Source of the DNA: Diprion similis
Taxonomy: Eukaryota; Arthropoda; Insecta; Hymenoptera; Diprionidae
Reading direction: 5' to 3'
DNA: 64,000 nucleotides
Assembly (NCBI RefSeq): GCF_021155765.1
Contig: NC_060111.1
Span: forward strand, 2,847,997 to 2,911,996
The translations under genes and the position numbers were made by a program. How positions within the stretch are numbered: position 1 is the first letter of the stretch; each line of letters starts with the position of its first letter. Shown piece by piece: positions 1 through 11,725 of this stretch. The notes below the pieces were generated by a model, which was not told the DNA's origin, ran no database searches, and worked only from the letters and a program-made list of their open reading frames with translations.

Positions 1-318
1 TGAGGACATTTGACGAGTTTGGAATGAATCATAGAGAAGAAAAAAAACTATGAATTTCATATCGTTGTTCCAACTTTGTTCTCGAATTCATAAAAGGGCC
101 AATTTAATGATGTTAGATAAAGTTTGGTGGCAAGTGAAATACAGAAAGTGAAAATGTAATAATATTAAGTAAAAAAAAATCAAGGTACGCTTGAAATTCT
201 CCAACAAGTAATACCAGCTACCAGCAAAATATACGATCTGCGAACATTGATAGAGAATATAGATTGATAGAAACCATCAAATAGAGTAGAAACAAAAATC
301 AAAAACGTTGTGATTCAC

Positions 319-1658
319 CTGAGTCTTCAGCCCTTGTCGAGGTTTGATTGGGTAACAAAGTTGTGGCTTGCTACTTGCAGTGAAATGGAGAAAAATGTCT
401 ATTGTTTCCTGTGGGTTTAGAATCCCAGTTTGTGCTACACCATTAGCAAACTCCTCTAAGCTCATTGCCGGGAGTCTTATTAAATTTAAGGCAGGTCCTA
501 GAAGAAAGAAATAAAAGTTTTACATCCGTAGCTAAAGGTCTTTGCAAGGTGAAACAAAAAAGTAATTATTTTCTTATAACACATAGTATTGATGTGCGAT
601 GGAACGTTTCAGAAAAGTTTCATGCAATTCGTGAGCCAACTATTGGCCAAAAACACGATCAATCATTATCACTTTGACAATAATATACCTGTTGTGCTTA
701 ATATTATTGTAGTCACCAATCCGTTATACTTTAGATTCACATATGATGAGGCGCTGAAAAAAAAATAGGGATAAAACTCACCTAATAACCGTCTCTGATT
801 AGCGGGTGTAGCCTCTAGTTCGCGGCGAGCGCATTCAGCGGAAGCCCATCTGAGAGCTGCATCCCATAGGTGCGTCTCCTTGCAGTTTAGGGTCTCTCGA
901 GAAAGGACAGACTCAAGGGTGTGGATGTCTATATCCACAAAACCGTCCGATCTCAGGGCCATTTCTGCCTGCAGGCAAATTATTGTTGGAATGTCTCAAA
1001 AATTGCATATTGTATTAGACGAATCATATATTCTGTTTCATCAATACTAGGGGCATTCGGTATTTTGATAATTTTTTTGAATAATATGACATTGTTGAAT
1101 ATTAGCTGTGAACAACAATAGCAAAATAGTGAAATACCAAAATATCAATGATTAAAATAAATTTAAAAAAAAATTATTCTATATAATTTAATTTTGTGAT
1201 TAGCTATTCAATTTGCAGTTCATGCACACATTCTGCGATTCCGTTTTTTCCTACCAGAATTAAAGTCTCGTTTGAGTGTCAAGTTTCTTTGCTAATATTA
1301 CAAAATCGGTATGAAAAATCTTTACGAAATATTTATTACCAAACAGTTTCAAGTAATACCGAAACGAAAGTAAATATCGCAAAATGATACCGATGTGACG
1401 TAGTTAAATATTGTACCGAGAAGCAAAAATGATATAGAACTTAGAAGTCTTCTGCAGAAGAATCAAGATTTTCACCATATCAGATTCAGCCGGATAAAAT
1501 CGAAAAATAAATAATTCGATACTTGTTGCTCAGGTGACCGTCGTGCCGCGTTATTCCGTTGCACATGATACAATATACATATATAATAAGTGGCAATTAA
1601 CTTGTCAATATTCATTTATTCTCATTTGTCATATCAAGGCAGTGATATTCAATATATA

Positions 1659-1704
<46 letters not shown>

Positions 1705-4700
1705 TATAATACTTAAGTACGGTATACAATATAACAGTAAGCTTTGTTACATATTGGTCAGTTCTTTCTTGCATACTGATATAAGTCGATATAAGTACAG
1801 AAAGGGACATTGTAATGGCTTGGCTTATGGTGTTGAGAGCATCTGATGATGGCTTCGTCAATACATACTAGCAACGTAGCGAATAACCAATACTGTGTTT
1901 TTTGTTCGCGCAAAACTCTTCTCTAATTCAATAACAATTCATTGGATATGTATAATTATGTCTATACACGTTGCCAGTATAGACAGTATTATTCACCTTT
2001 GAGCAACATTTTTACACTTAACGTACCACAATTTCTTAATCAACACTGATTCAGTTCAATTTTATTCAATCTACATATAAGCTGTGTATGCCTATTAGCT
2101 ATTTGAACTGGCCAACTTTTATGGTGTCAACTATAGCTTGAAATATGCGTTGATAGGGTCTCCAGAAGAGTGTTCAGACACACCAGCCAATCAACATTGT
2201 GGCAAAAACAGTGATATAACCCAATTAAGTACAGTAAAATTGAGTTTAAAATCTTCAACTTGACGCTTAGAGAGTTGTATTAAACGATCACTGCTATCGG
2301 CATTAGCAATCTATGGAATGTGATCATCACAAAGAAAGAAACTTTATAGCACCTTATATGGAAGTAGTTGAAGAGATTTTTTTTATGTACGTCTTGAATA
2401 GTCGTCACAATCATTATTGCAGCACGCATCCAGATTGATATTGTTTTCGTTACTTTCATAATCGTCAGCATAGATATCTTGATAAGTTACGTTCTCTGTG
2501 ACTTCAATGCCTAATCTGTTATCTGGAAAATATGGTTCACTTCTAGTTCGACTGAGCGAAAATATCTGATGATGATAGTTTAATTTCGTTTCATGAGGTG
2601 AACAATCACTTTCTGAAAGACAAAGAGAGTATGGAACTATTTGAAATCTATTGCCCTGGTAAAATCCATTACTGGAATTCAGCTTGTAATTTTTATAAAC
2701 ATTCTGACTCTGTAAATCAATGAAACGACTTCTGGGAGAAATATTGTCACCGTCGCTGAAACTAAAAGTTCGATAAACACATCGGTTGTCCGAACTCGTT
2801 TTATCGTCCGTAGAGCTATTGGTGTCGCTTTCGCTTAAGCCGAGAGATCCCGGAACCCGCTGATTCTCACTTACTTGAGCATCAATAACTTCCCAGCAGC
2901 GTTGCATAAGGTCTGGCTCTTCGAATAGTCGCGACTGGCTCAACAGAAGACAGGCATTCTTGGCGGTTAAACTGGTTTCTAAATAATTGACACACGCTCG
3001 TGCCAGGTGGGGGACAATGTACTTCTTTGCTACGTACAAAGTAGCCAGGACCGTGTCTGCCTCCAATTGAATCTCGTCGCAGTACATGTACCTTGAAAAA
3101 ATTTTATCCCCGTTGCATTTAAAAAATTTCTTGTTATCGATACTCGGTAATTTCCTCATTCGAAGCGTCAAAACAGTTTGATATTGTTCCAACAAGAAAT
3201 GTTCTCAATTAGTTAAAAGTTGTTTATTATTCATTGTGCTTACTTCAGTAGAGTGAGAAACGCGGCAGGTTCCACATCAGGTACTTCGATATCTTTTGTA
3301 TTTTCTGCCAAACCCCCGTAAAACATGGCATAGAATACAGAACTTCCCGTCGCTAATACATATTTGTGGGCTGGTATGGGTTGAGTGTGTCCTGAAACAG
3401 ATATGAGGTCAGAATACACCATCTTTCGTTACTCTTAGCGATCCTTAATTTTAAAAATTACTCTGAATTAGCTATCCGTGCCAATGAGATGAAACATTTT
3501 ATATTTACCCGGACTTCCAACGATGAACTGTACATCAGCCATAAGATGGTTGTTGAACATGGCAGCATTGCGTTCACGGACGCTTGACTTTGTCGCTTGC
3601 CAATTCGGATCTTGGGTACAGTCTTCCGGCGATGGAAGATTTAGTTGCGTTATCTGGGAGGAAAGAGAGGATAAAGGCGAGGCTGGGGTACTCGCTGGCT
3701 GTGTGATAGCACCCTCGCGCTGCAATATCATCGAAGACGATAAAGGGCTCACTGACGGCGGGGAGCCTGACACATTGTTTGGCGACTCGGCTGAAACACA
3801 TTATAAGAAAAAGTAAACCTAATTGTGCCGATGCGATACCTCGATTATTAGTTCGGATTGTCGGTGTAACTCTTTGCTAATAAGTTTAGTTGGTAATTTC
3901 CACGCAACTTTACTTGACGTTGGATTACTCATACTTTTACTATTTACTTGATATTTCTCTGATTCCAAACAGTCCTTTGTTATACATGTTAGTGGATACA
4001 GATCGTTGTACTCAAGCAGTGATATGCGATCAAGTGCAAAAGTTATTGTAACGACGAGTTAAAAGGTGAAAGTTGGTTGAAACAAACACAGAAAGAAAGG
4101 AAACTCGTGGGTTGTAAGAAATCCCGCGATATCGCAAGTCAGCGAATTGAACAAAAGCAAACTGTGGGTCACAGACAGGTCGTAGTTCCGTATTCAATGT
4201 TAATTAATTCTAAACCTAGTTTAGTCGCACCTCATCACGTCATACTTAGTTCATTAATTACGCAAACGTTGACTGATCGATGCAGCGATCAGTAGGTACT
4301 TAGGTGGTTTAAATAACCAATTTTAAAGTTGTAGACTTTTTTGTCCTTCTGTCACAAGTTCCCAGATGCGATCAAGCGAAACTGATGGAACGAATAACCC
4401 ATACACAGTATACACAACCAGTTGTAGCAGATTAAGGTTATAATACATATACATGGTACGGTAGAGATCTAGAATTAGATCCTGTATAAAAAAGGAAATG
4501 AATAGCCGAAAGGTGAATGGACTACTGTAGTATATGAGGATGTATCTTAAATGAACATGCATAAAAAAAGGGTTAAAAAAAAAAAAAAAAAATCATACGT
4601 AACGATGATTGAAGAAAGGTTCATAATATTTAAAAAACAAACTAACAACTCCCTTCGATTACGGACGTAGCGGAAGAAGGAAATTTTCATAGTTACCGTC

Positions 4701-7432
4701 AGTATACATTATTTTGTATGTGTTCTTGCCGATTTGTTTTTTTTTTTTTTTTGTTTTTCTATCGTTGTTTTCCCTGCTATGTCCAGCAGTTACTGTATTC
4801 GTAGGTTTTTGAAAACGACATCGTGTATTGTAAATAAAATGAGAAATCTGCTGGTCGTACACTCGAATCGACCAGAAGAGAGTCCGTCGTTCGGGGGAAT
4901 TAGAAAACACTGAAATTGCCGTCGGTCGCCGCCATCAGTACCACTTTCGTGACATCACTAACTCATGCAAAAGAAGCACGCGTGTGTACGTGTCGTGTAT
5001 GTGTCACGCATTGTGGAACCACGCAACGATTCTTTACGAGAGCCGTGAATAATCCGATGCATAATATAACGTCACGTACAGTATGCGTCAATGCAAGCAT
5101 AAATTGTGTTGATCGGTAACAACGGAGAAATTGTGATTTAAAATTGACGAGGCTGAAGTTAATAACGTGAACAAAAATGATTATTTTCCATCTTTAGAAT
5201 ATCCGAAGAAATTGAATTTCCAAAATTTGAGTAAATTTCAAGTAATCTAAAAGTTTGAAAATAACAACTTTTTTCAAAGATACATCGTTAGAATAACGTT
5301 ACAAACTTCAGACTGATTAAAATCAGTATGTTTCAGCCGGTACGCAGGCAACTCTCCTTGCATCGGTGTTTTGCGGTGCGACGCAATACGGAGCTTACAA
5401 AAGTATGCGTGTGTATTACGCATTGCATGTTGGTTCCGATATTTTATTTCGGTTAAAAAAAAAAAAAAAAAAAAATCGCTAATCGTTTACTCGCTAGAAT
5501 TCTGGTCAACATCTGATCGTCATTTATTATACTTGCTTATTTTACACCAGTTAAAGGTATGCATGTGCGACACTCACCGTTCACCCAGGCATTTGTCTGT
5601 GTCACGGATATGTTATCCTGGAAACGTTTCACCGGCTTTGGAGCGATTTTTGAATATAAATTAGACATCGCCATGTTGTAGAAACTTTTTATAATCTGTG
5701 TATACTTGTACTTCGGTATTCCGTATTTATTTGTATTATCATATACCCAATGAAATAGTTAACGTGAAAACGATTTGTACAAAGCGAGGGCTATTCTAGA
5801 CTGTTGAACTGGCGACAAACCAACTAGACAACCCGTCCTGACGCCGCAGGCGACAACGGTCGATATAATACACCTATAATTCAACGTGCGCAACTCCGTT
5901 TTTCGATCTCCGTCAGTTCGCCTCTAGCGAGCCTCTCCCTTTGTATATGTACTTTATAATACCGTCACACACATGCGCACATCCGTCTCGTCGTATCGTT
6001 ATCCTTCGTATTCTCGTGTCGACGCATCGGAAATGCGCAGAACTCCACTCTTAAAATACAGCAAATGCAAATGTATTGCATAAAAAAAAAAAAAAAAATG
6101 AACCAAATTAGTCGATATCAATCTTTCCACAAATATTCATACAAATGCGGTTTCTCCTATCTTTCGATTGATAAAAAAACTAGTTTCTATAACCGTTCAC
6201 CTGTTGGTCCAAAAAAAAAAAAAAAAAAAAAAAACGAAAAAAAAAACGACAACAACAACGAAATGCAAATAAAAATGATGCCTTAAGTTATAGCCGTGAT
6301 ATCTACACCCGAATTGACCCCATTTGCAACTACATTGCAGTATACGCAATAGTTGCCAGTGGTTGAATAAACCACGTGCAGCGTTCTCTTTGGCTCATAC
6401 CACATTGTGATACCTCGTTGCACACATGATATCGTTCATTTCTTTTTCACCTCAGTGCACAGATTACTCTTGCGTTATACCTATATATATATGTGTGTAT
6501 TACAGGTATGTCCTAAGCGGTTACGTAACGTGTAATCATGTTCTGTCTGCAAACAGGCCGCGGGCGCACGTGGAGTGCTCGGCAGAGAAAGGTTAAATAC
6601 GATTATATACCGGTCGTGCATGGATGCATTTTGTATGCACATCGTAAGGACCGTGATGATTAAGGGGCCAAACTGATCGCGTCTCTGTTCATCTATCTTC
6701 GGTCCTAGGGTTTCATTATACTTGCCGGACGAATTAAAATGGTTCAAAAGCATCGCAGAATAATTGTCGTTTGCAATTTGTTGCATGATCTCGTGAGATG
6801 TATAAAATCGTGTAGATATACAAGTTGAGAAAGAATTTTTTGCTCCTTCGAAGGTGATTCGCGGTGATTCCATTTCAAAAGATCTGTGTACCATAATCTG
6901 TCAGTTTACATGTAAGAAGGATGACATTTTATGAGGTTGAAGTTAGTAACGTTACTTTAACGATGCATGTTGATAAAAAAATTTTACTTCGAGATTTTAG
7001 CCAGTTAACAATAACAAAGAAAAAATTTTGATATTTTGATAAGTCAACTTATTGGAAATCGTTCGAAAATTGTACGATATCTAACTGTGTTTTATACGAT
7101 GTTTCGTTAAGTTAACGTTACTAACTTCATCTTTCTGAAATTTTTCAACTTTTACCTCCCCGTATATTCAAGCCCCTTCTACGAAGACTTCCGTTGTTTT
7201 GGCTGACCATGGGTATCCTGTCTTCGGCACCGACTATCGCATGATTTTCTTCAATCGTTGCCGACTGCAGATGGAATCTTCTTTCATCCGCGGACCCGGA
7301 GGTTTCCTCCTCTTCGAGGATCAGCGCTGCCAAATTTGCAATTCCTCTGTGGAGGCCGTTTTGCTCGCATCCAGGAACGATTCCCAGTCCGATTCGCGAA
7401 CTGATCTCACTCACGACGTCGCGCACCAACAT
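319..7432 (-). CDS. lute (BTBD6): BTB/BACK protein of the BTBD3/BTBD6 family (lute-like), partial at 3' end
   Basis: Six coding exons with consistent phases: 7432-7156, 3790-3509, 3391-3244, 3091-2875, 968-782 and 497-319 (about 430 codons in the window). Residues 1-150 are Ser/Pro-rich and probably disordered. The BTB domain follows (about 155-275; key stretches [48 protein letters not shown] and DVEPAAF), then the BACK region ([35 protein letters not shown]). Family members continue into a C-terminal PHR domain; its exons must lie left of position 319. The start is the ATG at 7432, whose exon ends in phase 1 and joins exon 2 exactly. Known of the family: BTBD3/6 proteins act as CUL3 ubiquitin-ligase adaptors and in neuronal development. 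The first intron is 3.4 kb. Exon 4 can also be read through its donor (see the alternative terminal exon at 2383-3091). The family is certain; exon 1 is supported by phase and donor only. Confidence 0.9.
1649..1720. repeat. (AT)n microsatellite
   Basis: Nearly pure alternating AT tract inside the 968-2875 intron interval of the BTBD6-like gene. Its apparent Tyr/Ile-rich reading frame is a by-product of the repeat. Confidence 0.85.
2383..3091 (-). CDS. Candidate alternative terminal exon of the BTBD6-like gene (BTB-only isoform)
   Basis: The constitutive exon 3091-2875 ends at a good donor (CAA|GTAAGT). If it is not spliced there, the frame stays open for about 163 more codons, to a stop at 2383. 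The extra tail is Ser/Asp/Asn-rich and contains two related stretches, LGLSESD and [10 protein letters not shown] reversed AATAAA lies about 320 bases further on (plus-strand TTTATT at 2061-2066). A protein ending here would keep the BTB domain and the start of BACK but lose the rest of BACK and the PHR domain. The open frame is seen in the sequence; use as an isoform is inference. The alternative is a chance open intron, which is unlikely at this length in AT-rich DNA. Confidence 0.45.
5149..5314. mobile_element. MITE-like element, family A copy 1
   Basis: The left end GAGGCTGAAGTTAATAACGT is mirrored by the right end ATAACGTTACAAACTTCAG. The ~165-bp AT-rich interior has no open frame. The same ends occur at 6933-7132, 8535-8733, 25147, 25505-25697 and 27287-27462, so this is a dispersed non-autonomous inverted-repeat family. 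Confidence 0.65.
6933..7132. mobile_element. MITE-like element, family A copy 2 (best preserved)
   Basis: Left end GAGGTTGAAGTTAGTAACGT, followed by TACTTTAACGATGCAT. Right end GTTAACGTTACTAACTTCAT, preceded by ATGTTTCGTTAA. The terminal inverted repeats pair over roughly 30 bases. The element is about 200 bp, non-coding, and lies just inside intron 1 of the BTBD6-like gene. The superfamily is not recognised. Confidence 0.75.
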
Positions 7433-10400
7433 TTTCCTATCAAGTAGCCTCCGTTCGTCCTCCCGCCGCCTTTTTCTTCTTATTCAATTATTCACTTTCT
7501 CACTTTTTTTCTCCACTCACCGGTCGGTCATCATTCTTTTCCTTTCTCGTCGCATCATTCGCACAGAATCACCGAATCGCAGTTTCCTACGCTACCGATC
7601 GGCGCGGGATCGTTTTGATGTTTCACTAATTATTTCCACTCGTCATGACAACTTTTTGCCATCAATTTCGTCCGGGAATCACTCACTAAGGTACATTTAA
7701 TCTTGCAATAATTTAACAGTTGTTTGAGAAATTTATTAGATTCTCAATTATCTATCTATCATCACTGTGCTGTGGAAGGTTCAGTCTTTATCTATAATAA
7801 AGTGTAAAATAAAATTGCAGTCGTGTCGTAGACATAAAATTTGCCAATACTGTACAAAATATAGGTAGAGAACATGTTTTTCTTTCATTGCCTAACAATG
7901 TTACCAGCTGTAGGTACATACGTGTGTATATATGTAAGTAAATGTAAACTTCATACACATTTACGTGTGTAAGGTATGCAGTTTTTGTATTGCAACACCG
8001 AGACGGCACAGCCACCTTTCCCTAACATTGCCAGCGGTCCTCCGTCCCCACCTGAATCTCGTGACACCTTATTTCGCGATTTTGTTATCCGATTCGACTT
8101 ATTTTTCGCAGACTTGGTCTTGCTTTTAATTTCACAAATTTGCTTTACTGTCGGTAAAGGAGTTTTCTTCGCGATATATTACCCGTTATTATCCCTTCAT
8201 AGAAAACGTTATCCCTTATACGAATCACCCATCAACTCTATGACAGTTGAAACATTTTATTTTCAGCTATCGACGAGTCATTATAAACCGATTTTGGGTC
8301 CTCTTTAATTACATATATTATGGAGATTCGTTATTGTTGTGGAAAAATTTACAATTGACAAACCCGTTTGGGAATTCACGGCGTCGCATCTTTTTGTTAT
8401 TCCTACAGAGTTCGGCGAACGACAAGTATAACAATGCTTATAATAGTATTGTTTTTCATCTCGGCTGGTTAGTTCAGTTTCTGCATTGCGCAATGTTGCG
8501 TGTTTCGCAGAATCTTCGCTTCACTCTCTCCTTGGAGCAAAAGTAATGAATTACTTTTTGGAAAAATCGTTATTTCACAATTGCACGGATGTCGTGAGAT
8601 GTAGTAAATTATAATAAAGCAAAACTTAATCATGTTTTGAAGATTTGACTACTTCAAAGTCACTATAAACTTGAAAAACAGTCATTTTTCCCCTCAATGT
8701 TTCGTTACCTTAACGTTACTAACTTCAGCCTTATCTCGGAGTCACGTATTGTGCCTTTTTTTTTTTTGTTGCCGTTTTATTATTATTGTCGATTCGTGTA
8801 AACAATAATACGGTCGATAATAATGCGCGGTAAAACGAATCCAATTATATTATACCTATATCTGGTTGTTTTTCAAGAATATCAGTACATAAGGAAGTAA
8901 TCGTGAAAGAAGATTGATCTACTGATAATATTTGAACAGCTTTGTCAAGTTTTTAAAGAACCGATAACAGGCAAACTTTATGGCTAAATCACATCGGAAT
9001 GAAGGATAATTGAATTTCAAGGTGATCGGCGTGTCTAACTTGTACGTCACTCCGTCGGTCAAGGTTTTTCTTACGATTTATAGTGTCACAAAAGCAGTAT
9101 CTCGACTAGCTATCACCTGTGGAAAAACTACGACGAAAAAAAAATTTCCCCAATATTCATTTCGTATATTATTGCTAAAAATTAAACTTTCACATTTTAT
9201 CTCTAATACGTGTTATATGGGTATGTATAGACACGAATGTTTTTACTGTTCTATTATAAGTTTCATAAGAAACTAATCGTTATGGTTGATTCACGTTGAA
9301 AAATTCATTTAAATTAAAATCAGGCCGCATTTCGTAATTCATTGAAACTCAATTTAATTATAAACTTTCGCTCTTATCTTCTTTTTTTTTTTTTCAAGTT
9401 TAGTTTATTTTTTTTATTCAGTTTTATCGAAATCAATGCAACGAATTCACGCCAACACGACTATAATATATACACTAAAAAAAGACATCGCACTGGCTTA
9501 TTTATGCGTGAAGCAAGATTCCACTTGACAAAATTATTATCACAAGCTTGACCCTCTCTGACCCAAATCACGATTACTAATCACGTATACCTATATTTTT
9601 TTTACATCGGATTTCATTGATGTCACATTACACCAAGTACACATATCGTATTATATTCTCGTCTAGCTCGTCGTTCGTTATATACAGTCAAAGTGATCAT
9701 ACCATAATATCATTTTTAATACAATCACACATTGTGTACAGTAATAATACTTATCGTATCACAATAACCCTGACACAAAACCTGTCGTATATAGTATCGA
9801 CTTTGTTACTATACTTTAAAATAATTTATAAAGAAGAAAAAAAAAAAAAAAAAAAATCACATTCTCCATTAATTAAAGGTAAAATTTGAAAGAAAGTAGA
9901 AGAATAAATATATATATATCACGTTCACTGAACACCAAAAAAAAAAAAAAAAAAATAATAATAGAAAAACTACCAAGAAGATAACACAAATTTCACAAAA
10001 AAAAAAAAAACAAAACAATTATTTCGCACTTTTGTTCGAGGAAAAATTCTTCTAAGCTGTGCATGTATCACGTACTTTATTCCTTACGACGAAATGACTG
10101 ACTTGAAACTATAGTTTGCCGACCACCGCGTTCTTTGGCTCCGGCAACACTTTTACAACGACTTTACACGATGTCATGTCGCTACCAACCGCTGCCTTGA
10201 TTCAAGCCTATACCGAGGTCTTCGGGATTTTCCCCCCACCTTCTGCTAGTTTTTTTTCTGCCTTTTCATCTCCCTCCCCCCCCCCCTTTATCTCTTTCGT
10301 TTTTCATCTTCCTCCAGCCGCCCCCCCCCCCCCCCCCCCCCACAAATTTCTGTAGCCGCAAATCACTCTGGTCACGTGTCTTCACTGTGACAACATTATT

Positions 10401-11660
10401 GTAAACAATGTTATTCGGTCGTTTTTTTCTGCGGGAAATTCATCGTCTGCTGGGCATAATAAATACATACTATATATATTTATGCAGTGCAACCGATGAT
10501 GAAATGTGAGAGGAGAGATTTCGACTGGCAATGCGTAAAATTTTAATAGGTATGATCGTAGCTTATATCTACCTATATGAGGTATAGAATATATTTAATA
10601 TAGAAATTGATTTTCTTGTGTGTTACAAAAAAAAAAAAAAACAAAAAAAAAAAACAAACTTTGCTCTCTCCTTGTAAATTAAATTCAATAAACTTTGCGC
10701 GACTTGTCCTTTGTTGCTAAACGAAGATATAATCGTATAAGACATTTACTTTCACATCGATTGGGCGACAACTTATAAATATATATACCTCTTATACATA
10801 TATAGAAAAGTTTGCTGGGGGCCGAATATTTACGTTGCCTAATTATAATCATTGCAAATCATCTGCATACCGTACAGCGTGTGTGTATAAGTATATGCAT
10901 TTGTATTGGTTACCAAATGAATTCATCTGATCTGTAATAACGGTATAGAAAATTAAGAAAATTAACTTCTATAATTCTACATCTTTCTCATTGTCGGAAA
11001 ATTTAATTGTGGATAGAAGATGCAAATGAATTTTTTATAGCTGTGTTAAGAAATAATAATAATAATAATAATAATATAGCACGTTTCATTATTCTTTTTG
11101 TCTATTGTCACTCGTACGATAGATTTTCTAACTATTGCAATGAAATTTACGTTACAATAAAATTTTACTCTATATGCAGTAATGTAAATAAAAATTTCCA
11201 CACCTATAACTGTGCCTGTACAATGGCCGTTGGATTAGAATGCTTATACATATAGTTGGCAAAAGATAAGAGTTTATAATAAACTTTCGTCCGTGATCTG
11301 TTAGTGCCGCATAGCGAAAGTCTGCGCCTTCACTTTCAGTAATTCACTGTGTTCTACTTACGTTGTAGTATAGTGACCAAGAACGCGTTAAAATTTGAAA
11401 TTCATCGACACGCCCGCACGAATCTATACAAGAACGAAACCTTCGATTTTTCATATCAATCCCTTCCTTCATCCGCCTCTCCTGCGAATCGACGTATATA
11501 AACTATAACTATATAAATTAAAAATTATAATACGTCGTTTGTCGTTATACTTTTTTGTCGGAAAGAGCTCCGCAGAATCGAATGTCTGTCATGAAACGCG
11601 GAGGAAATTTCTAAATACACAATTAATCACTTACAGTTTCCTTATTGCCTATTGTACGTA

Positions 11661-11703
<43 letters not shown>

Positions 11704-11725
11704 AGCAAATGGCCTTCTATTTCAG
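7433..11725. other. Divergent intergenic region between the BTBD6-like gene and BRF1
   Basis: The first ~250 bases are CpG-containing and probably hold the promoter and 5' UTR of the BTBD6-like gene. A second CpG-containing patch lies at about 10090-10380 and ends in a run of 20 C (10321-10340); it could be the BRF1 promoter. The rest is AT-rich, with poly-A/T tracts, an (AT)n run at 11665-11700, and one degraded family-A MITE. The zinc-ribbon and first cyclin-fold exons expected for BRF1 were looked for here and not found. Confidence 0.5.
8535..8733. mobile_element. MITE-like element, family A copy 3 (degraded left end)
   Basis: The right end CTTAACGTTACTAACTTCAG matches the family terminus. 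Internal segments (GTAGTAAATTATAA, CATGTTTTGAAGA, CTTCAAAGTCACTATAA) match the interior of the copy at 25505-25697 in the same order. The left inverted repeat is eroded, so the left border is approximate. Confidence 0.55.

Larger units (their letters stand above)
3791..7155. other. Intron 1 of the BTBD6-like gene
   Basis: This 3.4 kb intron runs between the phase-1 donor at 7155 and the acceptor at 3791 on the minus strand. It holds two copies of the CTGAAGTT-ended MITE family (5149-5314 and 6933-7132), several A/T homopolymers (for example 4576-4592, 5455-5475, 6210-6233), and no coding exon that I can support. Confidence 0.6.

Noticed and set aside
6481-6894. 137-codon minus-strand frame in intron 1 of the BTBD6-like gene
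   Set aside because: No family recognised, no splice partners in phase, and the end is low-complexity. Probably chance, though it is the longest free-standing frame in that intron.
10116-10355. Plus-strand frame ending in a proline run
   Set aside because: The proline run is the C20 homopolymer. The upstream part does not match BRF1 or any family I know; it is more likely a CpG-containing promoter or UTR.
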